Shown here: piece by piece, positions 47,750 through 58,359 of the stretch
How positions within the stretch are numbered: position 1 is the stretch's first letter
How the letters are laid out: each line of letters starts with the position of its first letter
NCBI GenBank assembly: GCA_030068075.1
Contig: CM057826.1
Coordinates: 75,923,312-75,987,311 of the forward strand
Source: Paguma larvata
Taxonomy: Eukaryota; Chordata; Mammalia; Carnivora; Viverridae
DNA: 64,000 nucleotides
Direction of reading: 5' to 3'
The notes under the pieces: model-generated
What the model saw: only the letters and a program-made list of their open reading frames with translations
Database searches by the model: none
Told to the model about the DNA's origin: nothing
Program-made: the position numbers and the translations under genes

Positions 47750-49480
47750 TGGTACAATAAGTAAATGAAGCAAATAAAGCCCAGAGTTTACACAATTTTC
47801 TAAAGGCACGTAACTAAATATTTCCCTTGAAACTCCTTTACATTATTTTGTCTTTCAAAGCTACAGAAAGTAATAATAGATTATAAAACAACATAAAATA
47901 GAAATGAAATTAGATATAAGTAACATAACCAATAACTTTTATTTCCCCACTTAAGTGTTTTCAAATTTGAGGAAAGATAAAATGTATTTACCTTTTAAAA
48001 GGCAGAAGACTCTTCAAAAAGGTTAAACTATAAGGGAACATGCATCTCATCTGTATTATTTACTGATAGGGAAAATCTTCTGAACATAGTAGACATATAA
48101 CTACCAAAGTAGTGTTTTCCTAATGGAAAAGAAAAAATTATGAGTAAAGATAAATAATTTGACTTTTCTTTCATTTCTTCATTTTTTAATGTTTTTGTTT
48201 GTCATGGAAAAAATGTACAAAATCCAAGCTCAATAGTGCAGGAAAATAAATTAAATGAACACTGGTATATTTAGAAACCAAATGGAAGGAAAGCTTTGCT
48301 CAGCTGTGCAAAGAATGAGATTATCAGGAAACATTACAGACAAGATTCTTTGAGTAGAAATTAAATCAGCAGCAAAGCCATTAACAGCTCTGATCATTGT
48401 CAAGTAGACTATACAAAACATACAAGGCTGAAGCATACATTTGATCAGTCATGCTTCACCCCTCCAACTATGAGGACAGAGGAGTCAGAATGGCAAATAA
48501 ATAGGTTAAATTAAATGATTTATAGTAGCTGAAATTTATCATTAGAAACACACTTCCTGTGCAATTTGTACTTATTGCACTCAAAGTAGGCTCCAAAAAA
48601 ATCCATAGCTCAATTTTTAGGTATCAAAGTTTGGATCAACACCAAGTAAAATATTATGGAAGAAGTAGCACTAGACTTGGGCTTAAAAAAATGATACCCA
48701 CCTCTACCAATTAATAACGGACTTATGACTTTATAGAGTGAAGGAAATACTCCTTAAATCCCTCATTTCACTAGGATGAAGCAATAGGAAGGTCTCCAGG
48801 AGCTATAATGGTGTTTCTTAGAATTCAGGGCTGGTCCATGATCATAAAAGCAAAACACACTATACAATTTTGGTGGTGTTGGTGGTGATATTTCTATTTG
48901 TTTTAGGGTTTTATTTGGCCAAGATTTTTGTTTGTTTATTTATAATTTTAAATTATATCAGCCCTCAAATAAAATCAGGTCCACTGGTTGGGTCAATTAT
49001 AAAATGTTGATACATGACAAAAAGAACAGAAACTGGGTCATACTTTTTGGCTGTCATTTCTGTCAAAAATAAATTTCAGATAGAAAAGAATGACATGAAA
49101 ACAAATTAGAGAAAGAGGCAGCCGAAGATGAATGACGAAATTCAGAATCAACTAGTTCCTCACAGGCTATCTCCTGAAGGTGATAAATTATGCCCAGATA
49201 ATGATGCCAAGGTACAAATGACAGAATAACTATTATGATTTTTATTTTTGCTATGATTATGATCATTATTTGGAATCAAGCAAAAGGAGAGAATCAAGTC
49301 AAAAACTGGAGTTAAAAAGAGAAATCTGTCAATACAAGGTAAACTGAAAAATCAGAGGAATGAAAGCAAGAGATAACGGTGTAGTTGTCTTCATATGTCT
49401 TATTTAGTCATAAGCTATATACTGTATGCCTCAAAGGATAAACCTGTTACCAACGTGCTCAAGTTCTAAGAAAAAGACCA
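47750..49480. other. Gene-free, nothing recognised
   Basis: About 1.7 kb, AT-rich. 48660-48780 might hold a very decayed MIR. No coding evidence. Confidence 0.45.
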
Positions 49481-49484
49481 TTTA

Positions 49485-49650
49485 GGGGACACCTGGGTGG
49501 CCAGTTAAGCGTCCAACTTCAGTTCAGATCCTGATCTCGCAGTTAGTGAGTTCAAGCCCCAGGTCAGGCTCTGTGCTGACAGTTTGGAGCCTGGAGCTTG
49601 CTTCGGAATCTGTGTCCCCCTCTCTCTCTGCCCCTCCCCACTCATGCACA

Positions 49651-49689
<39 letters not shown>

Positions 49690-49709
49690 ATAAATAACCA
49701 TTAGCAACC
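49485..49709 (+). mobile_element. CAN-SINE (felid type)
   Basis: GGGGACACCTGGGTGGCC head (a few bases lost in the A box), B-box region, CT body ending in a long pure CT run (about 49648-49684), TAAAAATAAATAACCATT tail. Flanks 'aaagaccattta' and 'aaagacgattt' form an imperfect target duplication. Confidence 0.95.
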
Positions 49710-50047
49710 AAAGACGATTTCCAAATAAGGTTTTCAAAACCAAAATGCATTGATTCAAAAAATAATGTTTTCTTTGGACTGAAGGTTTGCTATTGCAAAT
49801 TTATAATTACCTGAAAGTAATGTCATAAAAGAATCTGAAGTATCACAAATTTGTTGGATTCAATTATTTGTTACCTCATATACTGAGATTAAATAAACTT
49901 CTGATTTAGATTAAATTGGTCAGAGGTCCTTGAGAACTTCTCCTTTGAGTGTATACATATTAGATAAAACAATCAAAGTAAAAGCACTTTGACTATGAGG
50001 ACACGAAGATAGTAAGTTCTATTAAACCTTGCCTTACATGTATTTTA

Positions 50048-50268
50048 TTTTTTTTAATTTTTTTTAATATTTCTTTATTTTTGAGACATAGAGACAGAGC
50101 ATGAGCAGGAGAAGGGCAGAGAGAGGAAGGAGACACAGAATCCGAAGCAGGCTCCAGGCCCTGAGCTGTCAGCACCAGAGCCCGACGTGGGGCTCGAACT
50201 CACAGACCGCGAGATCATGACCTGAGCCGAAGTCGGCCGCTTAACCGACTGAGCCACCCAGGCACCCC
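50048..50268 (-). mobile_element. CAN-SINE (felid type), young-looking
   Basis: Complement of a full copy with CpGs kept ('cagaccgcgagatcatgacc', 'accgactgagccaccca'). Flanks 'ttacatgtatttta' and 'ttacatgtgtttta' form a 14-bp duplication with one mismatch. Confidence 0.97.
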
Positions 50269-50328
50269 ATTACATGTGTTTTAAAATTGTGATGCAACCA
50301 TAGGTAGTACACATTAATTTTATGTTTT

Positions 50329-50559
50329 TTAAATTTCTTTAAAATTTTTTTTAACATTTTAATTTATTATTGAGAGACAGAGAGAGACAGAGCATGAGCA
50401 TGGCAGGGGCAGAGAGACAGGGAGATACAGAATTTGAAGGAGGCTCCATGCTCTGAGCTGTCAGCACAGAGACCGACGCGGGGCTCGAACTCACAAACTG
50501 CGAGATCATGACCTGAGCCGAAGTCGGACACTCAACCGACTGAGCCACCCAGGCGCCCC
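50329..50559 (-). mobile_element. CAN-SINE (felid type), young-looking
   Basis: Complement of a full copy ending at 'gccacccaggcgcccc'. Perfect duplication taattttatgttt at 50315-50327 and 50560-50572. Only about 60 bp from the preceding SINE and in the same orientation. Confidence 0.97.
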
Positions 50560-50689
50560 TAATTTTATGTTTTAAAGGAAATAAATAATTGGCTTGTATA
50601 CTACTCTGTGAAATCTTACGGATTCATTCAAATAGCCATAAACTGGGATACATCCATTCAGCTGTTGTTAGCTTATTACTTGTTTCAGT

Positions 50690-51190
50690 TTTCTATCTCT
50701 TCTGTAACAAATATACAATTAACCGAGTGGTTCAAAGTGGCAAAAAAAAAAAAAAAATTTCAGTTCTGGAGGTCAGCAGTCTAAACATCAATCTTTGAAG
50801 GTCAAAATCAAGGTATAAGGAGGGCTGTGTTTCTTTTAGAGGCTCTAGGAGATATTTCCTTGCCTTTTCCAGCTTCTGGAGGATGCTGGGATTCTGGAGG
50901 CTGTTTGGCTCATGACCCTCTTCCATCTGCAAAGCCAGAAACTGCATCACTCCAACTTTTCTTCTATTATAACATCTTTTTCTTTGATTTTGACTCTCCT
51001 GATTCCCTCTTGTACTTAATAGGACATAGTGATTATTTTGGTGCACTCAGGTGATCCAAGATAACCTATCTCAAAATTAATTTAATCATCCCGCAAAGTC
51101 TACTTTGTATATACAGTAAATATCCAAAAATTCCAAGGCTTAGGGTGTGGACGTATTTGGAGGACCAAGATTCTGCCCATCTCAATAATC
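50690..51190 (+). repeat. Ancient interspersed repeat
   Basis: 'tctgtaacaaatatacaatt', 'cagttctggaggtcagcagt', 'ttgccttttccagcttctgg', 'tcatgaccctcttccatctg' and a final 'gattctgcccatctcaata' match the class also present at 21540-22310. A 15-A run is present at about 50741-50756. Confidence 0.6.
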
Positions 51191-51194
51191 GATA

Positions 51195-51650
51195 GGCATT
51201 AAGCTGTCTGGGAGATATCCTGAGAATAAGCATTTGTAGACAGTAACTCAAAGGTTCAAAAGAAGTGCCTTCAGTGATGCGAATAGACAACAAGAGGGAA
51301 ATCAAAAGGTAGAAGCTTTTGCCTCAATGAGGGTAATTCTGCATTTATCTATTCATCTGTGTATGGTTTCATTTATAAGAGTTCCACTACACAAAAAATA
51401 AATTGTATAAAGAGTTAGTAATTATATGGTCTCCTTAAGTTTCAGGTTATTTGAACACCAAAGCAACAGATATCTTTTATTATTAAAACTCAAATTTATA
51501 TCTCACCCAGTGTACTTCAAAGCATAATCAACTTTCTCACCCTTTAACATTAAAGACAATAAGTTAACAAATAAACAAAAGTAAATTAGATTAAATTAGA
51601 GGTTACAACTAAAATCAACTACTCATATAAAAAGACATGAGAAAAATTTT
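51195..51650. other. Gene-free, nothing recognised
   Basis: No recognised repeat or exon. Confidence 0.5.
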
Positions 51651-51651
51651 T

Positions 51652-51871
51652 TTATATATTTTTTAAATGTCTATTTATTTTTGAGAGAGAGAGAGAGTAT
51701 AAGTGGGGGCAGGGGCAAAGTGAAAGAGAGAGGGAAACACAGAATCTGAAGCAGGCTCCGGGCTATGAGCCGTCAGCACAGAGCCAGACGCGGGGCTCAA
51801 ACTCACAGACCGCGAGATCATGACCTGAGCCGAAGTCGGCCGCTTAACCGACTGAGCCACCCAGGCGCCCC
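51652..51871 (-). mobile_element. CAN-SINE (felid type), young-looking
   Basis: Complement of a full copy with retained CpGs ('gacgcggggctcaaactc', 'cagaccgcgagatcatgacc'). Flanks 'atgagaaaaattttt' and 'atgagaaaatttttaa' form the target duplication. Confidence 0.97.
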
Positions 51872-51889
51872 ATGAGAAAATTTTTAAGT

Positions 51890-52779
51890 GTTTCAGCACA
51901 GTTGAAAAATATATATATTTGTTAAAATGGACTTTTAATCATGATGGTGTATGAACCAGATGCAGACCTTCACTCTCAAATCTACACACATACATTCAGA
52001 CCTATTCCCAAATGTGGAAAGTTTGGTTAGATTTTTTAAATTTTTTTTAAAGTGAGAAAAAAAAAAGCCTAATAAAGGAACAAAGAAAAATCTGACAGGC
52101 CTGGGTAGGGGGAAGTGTAAGGAATATGACCTAAGGAGGAATAGCTAGGACCTGGGGATAGGTAGTTAATTTGTTTTGTAAGTATGTATTTCACTTAGAC
52201 AACGGATTAGGAGAGGTGAACACAGCAAACAAGTTTGGAAAGCTAAGTTTACATCACATCTTGTAATTATATTTTAAGTGATGTATTTCTACCCTTAGCA
52301 CTTAAGGAGCTGTTTAGGAATACAAATATCTCTCATATATGCTGCAAGTCTTCCCTGCCCCACCTGGAAGAGAGAGGCATATTAATCTAGGACTTCTGCC
52401 AGTGCACTACAGCTGAATCTTGGAATCTAATACAGGGATCCAAGCAGCCTGTAGCATGGATCATTCTGAGACATGAAGCAACATCCATACATCATCTGTG
52501 CATAAATGATTTTGAGTATGGAATGGAAAGACAAAAGCTCTGCCTTAGAACAGGCAGCAATATGTGTTTTAGGGACAAGAACAGAAACAATAGATGGAGG
52601 AGACAAATTAAAATTATATAGTAAAAAGTTAACTAAAATAATATCTCAGGTGAAAGGTTCTAAGGACCTGCATTTTAGTAAGGGAAAAGGCTCAGATGAT
52701 TTCCCTCAAAGTGAATGGTCCAATGGCTGCTTTAATAAGAAAATTTGTTTTGAGTTATAAACAGTAATATGGCTGGTTA
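51890..52779. other. Gene-free, nothing recognised
   Basis: No recognised repeat. A frame of 84 codons at 52506-52760 shows no domain. Confidence 0.45.
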
Positions 52780-52792
52780 TAATCATTTCTTT

Positions 52793-53021
52793 TAAAAAAT
52801 TTTTTTAATGTTCATTTATTTTTGAGAGATAGAGACAGACAGACAGACAGAGTATGAGCAAGGGAGGGGCAGAGAGAAAGAGGGAGATACAGAACTGGAA
52901 GCAGGCTCCAGGCTCTGAACTGTCAGCATGGAGCCCGATTCTAGAGTTGAACTCAGGAACTGTAAGCTCATGACCTGAGTTGAAGTCAGACGATTAACTG
53001 ACTGAGCCACTCAGGGGACCC
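52793..53021 (-). mobile_element. CAN-SINE (felid type)
   Basis: Complement of a full, moderately diverged copy with a GACA run. Perfect duplication taatcatttcttt at 52780-52792 and 53022-53034. Confidence 0.97.
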
Positions 53022-53034
53022 TAATCATTTCTTT

Positions 53035-53735
53035 ATGCTTACTACTTGTCATTGGATGAACTACAGCTTAGATTATTGACATGTCCAAAAGTAATTGTTT
53101 TCCAGATGATTTTAAATATAAAACTCAGTTTATGTTTTATCTGCTCTCCTAAGTATTTGTAATTTTTAAGAATATTTTAGTTTATTAAGTGGATTGTGAA
53201 TAATTTTCTATATCAAGACAAATTTATGGTATTTAATAAAGAGTAAGAAACTTCTAAATAAAGTATTCATTGAATCCTACTTAAAAAGAAGTCCACTTAA
53301 CATAATTTTAACATAAAATTTCCAAGTAATATTATTATGGTTCTCATTTCTCTATAGAATCAATACTGGTAGCATGTAAAAATGTTGGACTTACCTCTGT
53401 ACACATCTATTTTGTCTAGTTTATCTGGACCTACCTATTGGTGTACCAAAAACCAGTCCACATCTAAGTTATCTTGTTTAGGTTTAATCTCCATTCTTTT
53501 AGGGGGCACTTTCGAGGATACTGATAAATGAAAATGTATACTGTATCATACTGAACACGATGAAAGGTCTAGAGATTTTTGATAATCACCCTCTAAGGAA
53601 GACGAGAGAAACTTATATGTCTCTATAAGCAGGAGAGGGAGCAAACTTATCCTGTGATTCTTGATAATGTAGAATTAAGACTAATAAAAATTCATAGAAT
53701 AAATTTCAGTTCACATGATGAAGAAATTTCTAGAT
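53035..53735. other. Gene-free, nothing recognised
   Basis: AT-rich; no recognised repeat. Confidence 0.5.
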
Positions 53736-53737
53736 TT

Positions 53738-53798
53738 TTTTTAAAGTTTATTTATTTCCAGAGAGAGAAAAAGAAAGCACTAACAAGTGAAGGAGGGG

Positions 53799-53842
<44 letters not shown>

Positions 53843-53953
53843 CTCAAGTAGGCTCTGTGCTGACAGCAGAACTCAACTCACAAACTGTGAGATCGTGACC
53901 CAAGCTGAAAACAAGAATCAGCCACTTAGCCTACTGAGCTGCCCAGGCACCCC
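53738..53953 (-). mobile_element. CAN-SINE (felid type), diverged
   Basis: Complement of the SINE with a pure GA run (about 53806-53840), 'ggctctgtgctgacagcaga' and end 'gcccaggcacccc'. Flanks 'agattttt' and 'agatcttt'. Confidence 0.94.
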
Positions 53954-53984
53954 AGATCTTTCTACATATTAACAAAAAAATTTG

Positions 53985-54180
53985 TGGAGTTAGGCAGACC
54001 TAAATTGGAATCTTGGCTCTATTACTGCCTAGTTGTATAATCTTGGATAGTTGTCATGTACATTTTGGCTTCATTGTCTTAATAAAATATAGAGAAAAAT
54101 ACTGGATTCAGGTTGCTGTAAAGATTAATTGCTTCAGTATATAAAATACATTCAGCATATTGTTTGATTCATGACATTAA
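53985..54180 (+). repeat. MIR SINE remnant
   Basis: Sense MIR order: 'gagttaggcagacctaaatt', 'cttggctctattactgccta', 'ttgtataatcttggatagtt', 'ggttgctgtaaagattaatt'. Confidence 0.8.
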
Positions 54181-54294
54181 AAAATTGCTACTAAATTTAC
54201 AAATTGAAGAATATAAGAGAATATAGAATGAATGGTTCTCTGTTGGTAAATCAGAAAGAGAGTATATTGTTTCTGACTAAGAAGTTACTATATA

Positions 54295-54298
<4 letters not shown>

Positions 54299-54330
<32 letters not shown>
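54299..54330. repeat. CA dinucleotide microsatellite
   Basis: Sixteen uninterrupted CA units. Confidence 0.95.
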
Positions 54331-54336
<6 letters not shown>

Positions 54337-54559
54337 GGCAAGAACTTACTATATACAACCTCTAAATTTCTATTAAACCCTATAATTTCCTATAGAAAAG
54401 ACTTTTGGCATGAAGATTAAACTATGAACTCCATAGATCATATAGACTTAAAACTGATGACTGTATCAAAAAGCTAATGTTAGAATAAATTTACAATTCT
54501 CACAGTCATGCATTTTAAAAACATGAGCACACACACTCACACAATTAACCAAAGAAAGA

Positions 54560-56470
54560 ATTCAAAACGATTTCAAAATAAAGATTCAACACAACCTCTG
54601 TAGAAATCTCAACTTATTTTTTTGCAAAATAAGAAAGCTAATCCTAAAATTCATATGAAATATCAAGAGATACCAAAAAGCCAAAACAATCTATAAAAAG
54701 AAGAATACAGTGTGAGGATACACACTTCTTGATTTCAGAAATTAATATGAAATTACAGTAATGAAAACAGTATAGTACTGGCATAAAGATAGACAAATCA
54801 GTGGACAGAATTGAGAGACTAAAATAAACCCTTACATTTATGGCCAACTAACTTTTAACAAAGTGCCACTTTGTTATCAAATTATCAAAGATAATTCAAG
54901 AAGAAAGAATAGTCTTTTCAAGAGATAGTGCTGGGACAATTAGAGAGCCATATGGAAAAGAATGAAGATATACCTATACCACACAAAATTTAACTCAAAA
55001 TGGACCATAAACCTAAATTTAAGAGCTAAAACTATGAAATTATCAAAGATAATTATCAAAGATAATTCAAGAAGAAAGAATAGTCTTTTCAAGAAATAGT
55101 GCTGGGACAATTAGATAGCCATATGCAAAAGAATGAAGATATACCTATACCACACACAATTTAACTCAAAATGGACCATAAACCTAAATTTAAGAGCTAA
55201 AACTATGAAATTATCAAAGATAATTATCAAAGATAATTCAAGAAGAAAGAACAGTCTTTTCAAGAAATAGTGCTGGGACAATTAGATAGCCATATGCAAA
55301 AGAATGAAGATATACCTATACCACACAAAATTTAACTCAAAATAGATCATAAACCTAAATTTAAGAGCTAAAACTATGAAATATTGGAAGAAAATATGGG
55401 AGTAAATTTTATGACCTTAGATAGGCAATTCTTATACATTACACAAAAAGGACAATTCACAAAAATAATAAGGTAGACTTCGTGAAAATTAAAAACTCTT
55501 GTTCCTCAAGAACATCATCAAGAAAAAAAGAATCCAAATAAAGGGAGAAAATATTTGCAAATTATGTATCTGGTAAGAGACTTGTATCCAGAATTTATAA
55601 ATTACACTTACAAACCCTATAAAAAAGACAAATATCTGAATTTTAAAATGGGCAAAAGTATTTGAGTACACATTTTTCCAAAGGAGATATGCAAAAGGCT
55701 ATTAAGCACATGAAAAGATGCTCTAATTCATTTCATTAGGTAAATAAAAATCAAAACTTCAATGAGACACCACTGCAACCCACTGGGATGGCCAAAATTA
55801 AAATTTTTTAAAATAGGCAATAACAAGTGTTATTAAGATGTGGGGTAGTTTGAACATTTATACATTCCTATTTGGATAGTAAAATTGTGTGGTCACTTTG
55901 GAAAACTGGCAGGTCTTCAAATCACTATCCATTGTTACTCTACAATCCTGTAATTCCATTCCCAGTTATACACTCAAGAGAAGTTAAAATACGTTCACAA
56001 AAAAACTTTGCAGAAACATTCATAAAAAGCATTATTCATAATATTCAAAAGTCAAAACAACCCAAATCATCATTTACTGAAGAATGGGTGAATAAAATAT
56101 GTTATAGCTTAACAATGGAATATTATTCACCAACAAAAAGGAACACAATGTTGATAGCTCTACAACATTGTCAAAGCTTGAAAAAAATATGCTAAATAAA
56201 AGAAGCCAGAAGTTACATGATTTCATTACATGAAGTGCCCAGAATAGGCATATCATTAGACATAAGAAAGGAAATTAGTGGTTTCTAAGGGCTAGGAGAA
56301 GAAATCAAGAGTCATTTCTAATTAACACAAGATTTCTTTTTGGAATGAAGAAAATGTCTTAAAATTAGAGAGTTATAATGGTTGTACAACTTTATGGATA
56401 TGCTGAAAACCATCACAAGAGTGAATTTTGTGGTGTGTGGATTATTTCAACGAAGCAAATGTGAAAAGAG
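54560..56470 (+). mobile_element. Old L1 ORF2 3' part and 3'UTR
   Basis: Sense L1: 'ctaatcctaaaattcatatg', 'aacagtatagtactggcata', 'tttatggccaactaactttt', 'agatatgcaaaaggctatta', and 3'UTR 'tataatggttgtacaacttt', 'ggatatgctgaaaaccatca'. Full of stops, so an old insertion. It carries an internal 171-bp tandem triplication, listed separately. Confidence 0.88.
54881..55381 (+). repeat. 171-bp tandem repeat, three copies, inside L1
   Basis: Units at 54881-55051, 55052-55222 and 55223-55381 (last one short by about 12 bp). Adjacent units differ at only about three to four positions. The unit is L1 ORF2 sequence ('gtcttttcaagaaatagtgc', 'ggaccataaacctaaattta'). Each join carries a doubled 'attatcaaagata' motif. 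The period, 171, is 57 codons, so the amplification does not shift frame, although the frame is already dead. Confidence 0.96.
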
Positions 56471-56667
56471 AGAACAAAAGAGTAAAATATAATTTGTCTA
56501 AAATGATGAATATATGAAGTTACTTATTGTTTATAGATATACATGTGAAAAGCTTATTATATACATGCCATCTTCAGGGTCTTGACTACCTAAAAATATG
56601 AAGGGAGAGGAAGGCGTTACAATGGAGTATATAACCTACTGAAGTATTTTGTACTTAAAACTGTATT

Positions 56668-56848
56668 GGGGATGCCTGGGTGGCTCAATGGATTGAGTAT
56701 CTGACTCTTGATTTTGGCTCAGGTCACAAACTCACAGTTTGTGAGTTCAAGCTCTGGTGTCGCAGAGACTGTTTAGGATTCTCTCTTTCTCTCCCTCTGT
56801 CTCTGCTCATGCTCCAAAAATACACAAACAACAACAAGAACAACAACA
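56668..56848 (+). mobile_element. CAN-SINE (felid type), short
   Basis: GGGGATGCCTGGGTGGCTC head, 'gtttgtgagttcaagctctg', shortened body, tail of CAA-type repeats in place of AAAT. Duplication aaaactgta at 56657-56665 and 56849-56857. Confidence 0.95.
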
Positions 56849-56859
56849 AAAACTGTACA

Positions 56860-57355
56860 TGAAGAAGATCCAATCAAATGTTGTGTTTTTAAAATTGGGT
56901 GGTAGGTGCATTCATTATAGTATCCATTATAACATTCTCTGTACTTTTCGGATATCTAAAATATTTCATAACAAAATATTTAAAAATAGAGGGTAAGTGA
57001 TCACTATTAGAATTATAGGTCAAAAGAAATTCTGTTAATTCTCATTATTCTTGTCTATCTTCTCACCAACTAAAGTTTGCAGGCTAGCCAAGGTTTACAA
57101 AGAAGGCTTAAGACAGGAATAGCTTGGATTCTGCAACAAAATAACTGAGCAAACAAGTGCAGAGCAATTATCAATGTGCATGGCAGACAACTGATCCAAA
57201 ACACATATTAAGTTACCAAGCATGAAAAGTTCACTAATACAAGTGGTAAATTCAGGCAAAAATCTACCTAAGAAAAGTGTGGATCACTGAAAACAAGCAT
57301 TATCATATCATCTGTGGCATATACTTTGCATAACAGAATAAATACGATATGAAAT
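56860..57355. other. Gene-free, nothing recognised
   Basis: No recognised repeat or exon. Confidence 0.5.
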
Positions 57356-57357
57356 TT

Positions 57358-57460
57358 ATACTCAGAAAATCTGGACCCAGACATTTGGGTGCCATTTACT
57401 ATTTGTGTGTTCCTGAGTCACGGTTAGGTTAATCAGCTAATTTTCAAGATTATTTAAGTG
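57358..57460 (+). repeat. MIR SINE remnant (tentative)
   Basis: 'ctggacccagacatttgggt', 'gccatttactatttgtgtgt' and 'aatcagctaattttcaagat' follow MIR order weakly. Confidence 0.4.
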
Positions 57461-57499
57461 CTTAAATGTTTTTTATGTAAATTATAATGTGCTATATCA

Positions 57500-58150
57500 A
57501 TTTTACCTATTTTGGGAACATACTTTACAATGTTTGAGTGGACAAAGGAGGAAAAAAAAGATTTCTAAGATTAAACAATCAAAAAGATTCTGAAATAAGA
57601 TAGTTATTAATACTGTGAGTGGATGACAGTAAAGGGATCTACTGTGTCCATATCTAAAACTCTGTAAATCATTTTTAATCATTATCTTATTCGAAACTGG
57701 AGAAATTTCAAGAAAGAATCCCTCTAATTCTTTGAATTTTCCTGTCCTCACAGAATAATAAGAACTAAAAACATGTCCCTTAAGTGTATGCAGCCCTTCA
57801 TTTTCAATAAAATGTAAAGACTTTTTTTTTTTTTTTTTTTGTAAGGCAGACTCATTTGCATTCCACCACATTAGATTGCTGTTCAGGAATAACAACCAGA
57901 GTGTAAGTACTCGATACCCTAGTTCCAAATACGAATACACTGTCCTTACCATCTCCTCTTCTTGTACTTCATTTCCTGATTCAAACCTCACCGCTCACTG
58001 AACACAAAGATAAATTTGAGAGGCACAGAATAAGAATATTGCCAATATTTTCAGGCAAAAGCATTGGATTCCTTTAACCCCCTGTGCCTTTGCCAAATCA
58101 TCAGTCTACGCTTATTGGAGGTTTTTCTCTGAGCCTTTTCCTACTCTCTC
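57500..58150. other. Unassigned; 19-bp poly(T) and long minus-strand frame
   Basis: A T run at 57822-57840 reads as a poly(A) stretch on the minus strand. A 162-codon minus-strand frame (57991 down to 57503, GTG first codon) passes through it as a lysine run. I recognise no domain or repeat. The sequence upstream of the A run (minus strand) might be a small retro-insertion, but I see no polyadenylation signal or duplication. Confidence 0.4.
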
Positions 58151-58157
58151 TCTCTCT

Positions 58158-58354
58158 TTTAATGTTTACTTATTTTTGAGAGAGAGAGCGAGTGAGCAGG
58201 GAAGGGACAGAGTGAGAGAGGGGGACGGAGGATCGAAAGCTGGCTTTGCAATGACAGCAGCATACCCAATGCAGGACTTGAATCCGTGAACCTCGAGATC
58301 AGGACCAGAGTCAAAGTTGGATGCTTAAACAACTGTACCACACAGGTGCTCCCC
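58158..58354 (-). mobile_element. CAN-SINE (felid type), diverged
   Basis: Complement: 'aatgtttacttatttttgag', GA body, 'cctcgagatcaggaccagag', end 'ccacacaggtgctcccc'. Confidence 0.92.
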
Positions 58355-58359
58355 TTGCT

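Noticed and set aside
54881..55381. Alpha-satellite DNA, suggested by the 171-bp period
   Set aside because: The unit is plainly L1 ORF2 sequence and matches the flanking L1 order. The period match is coincidental.
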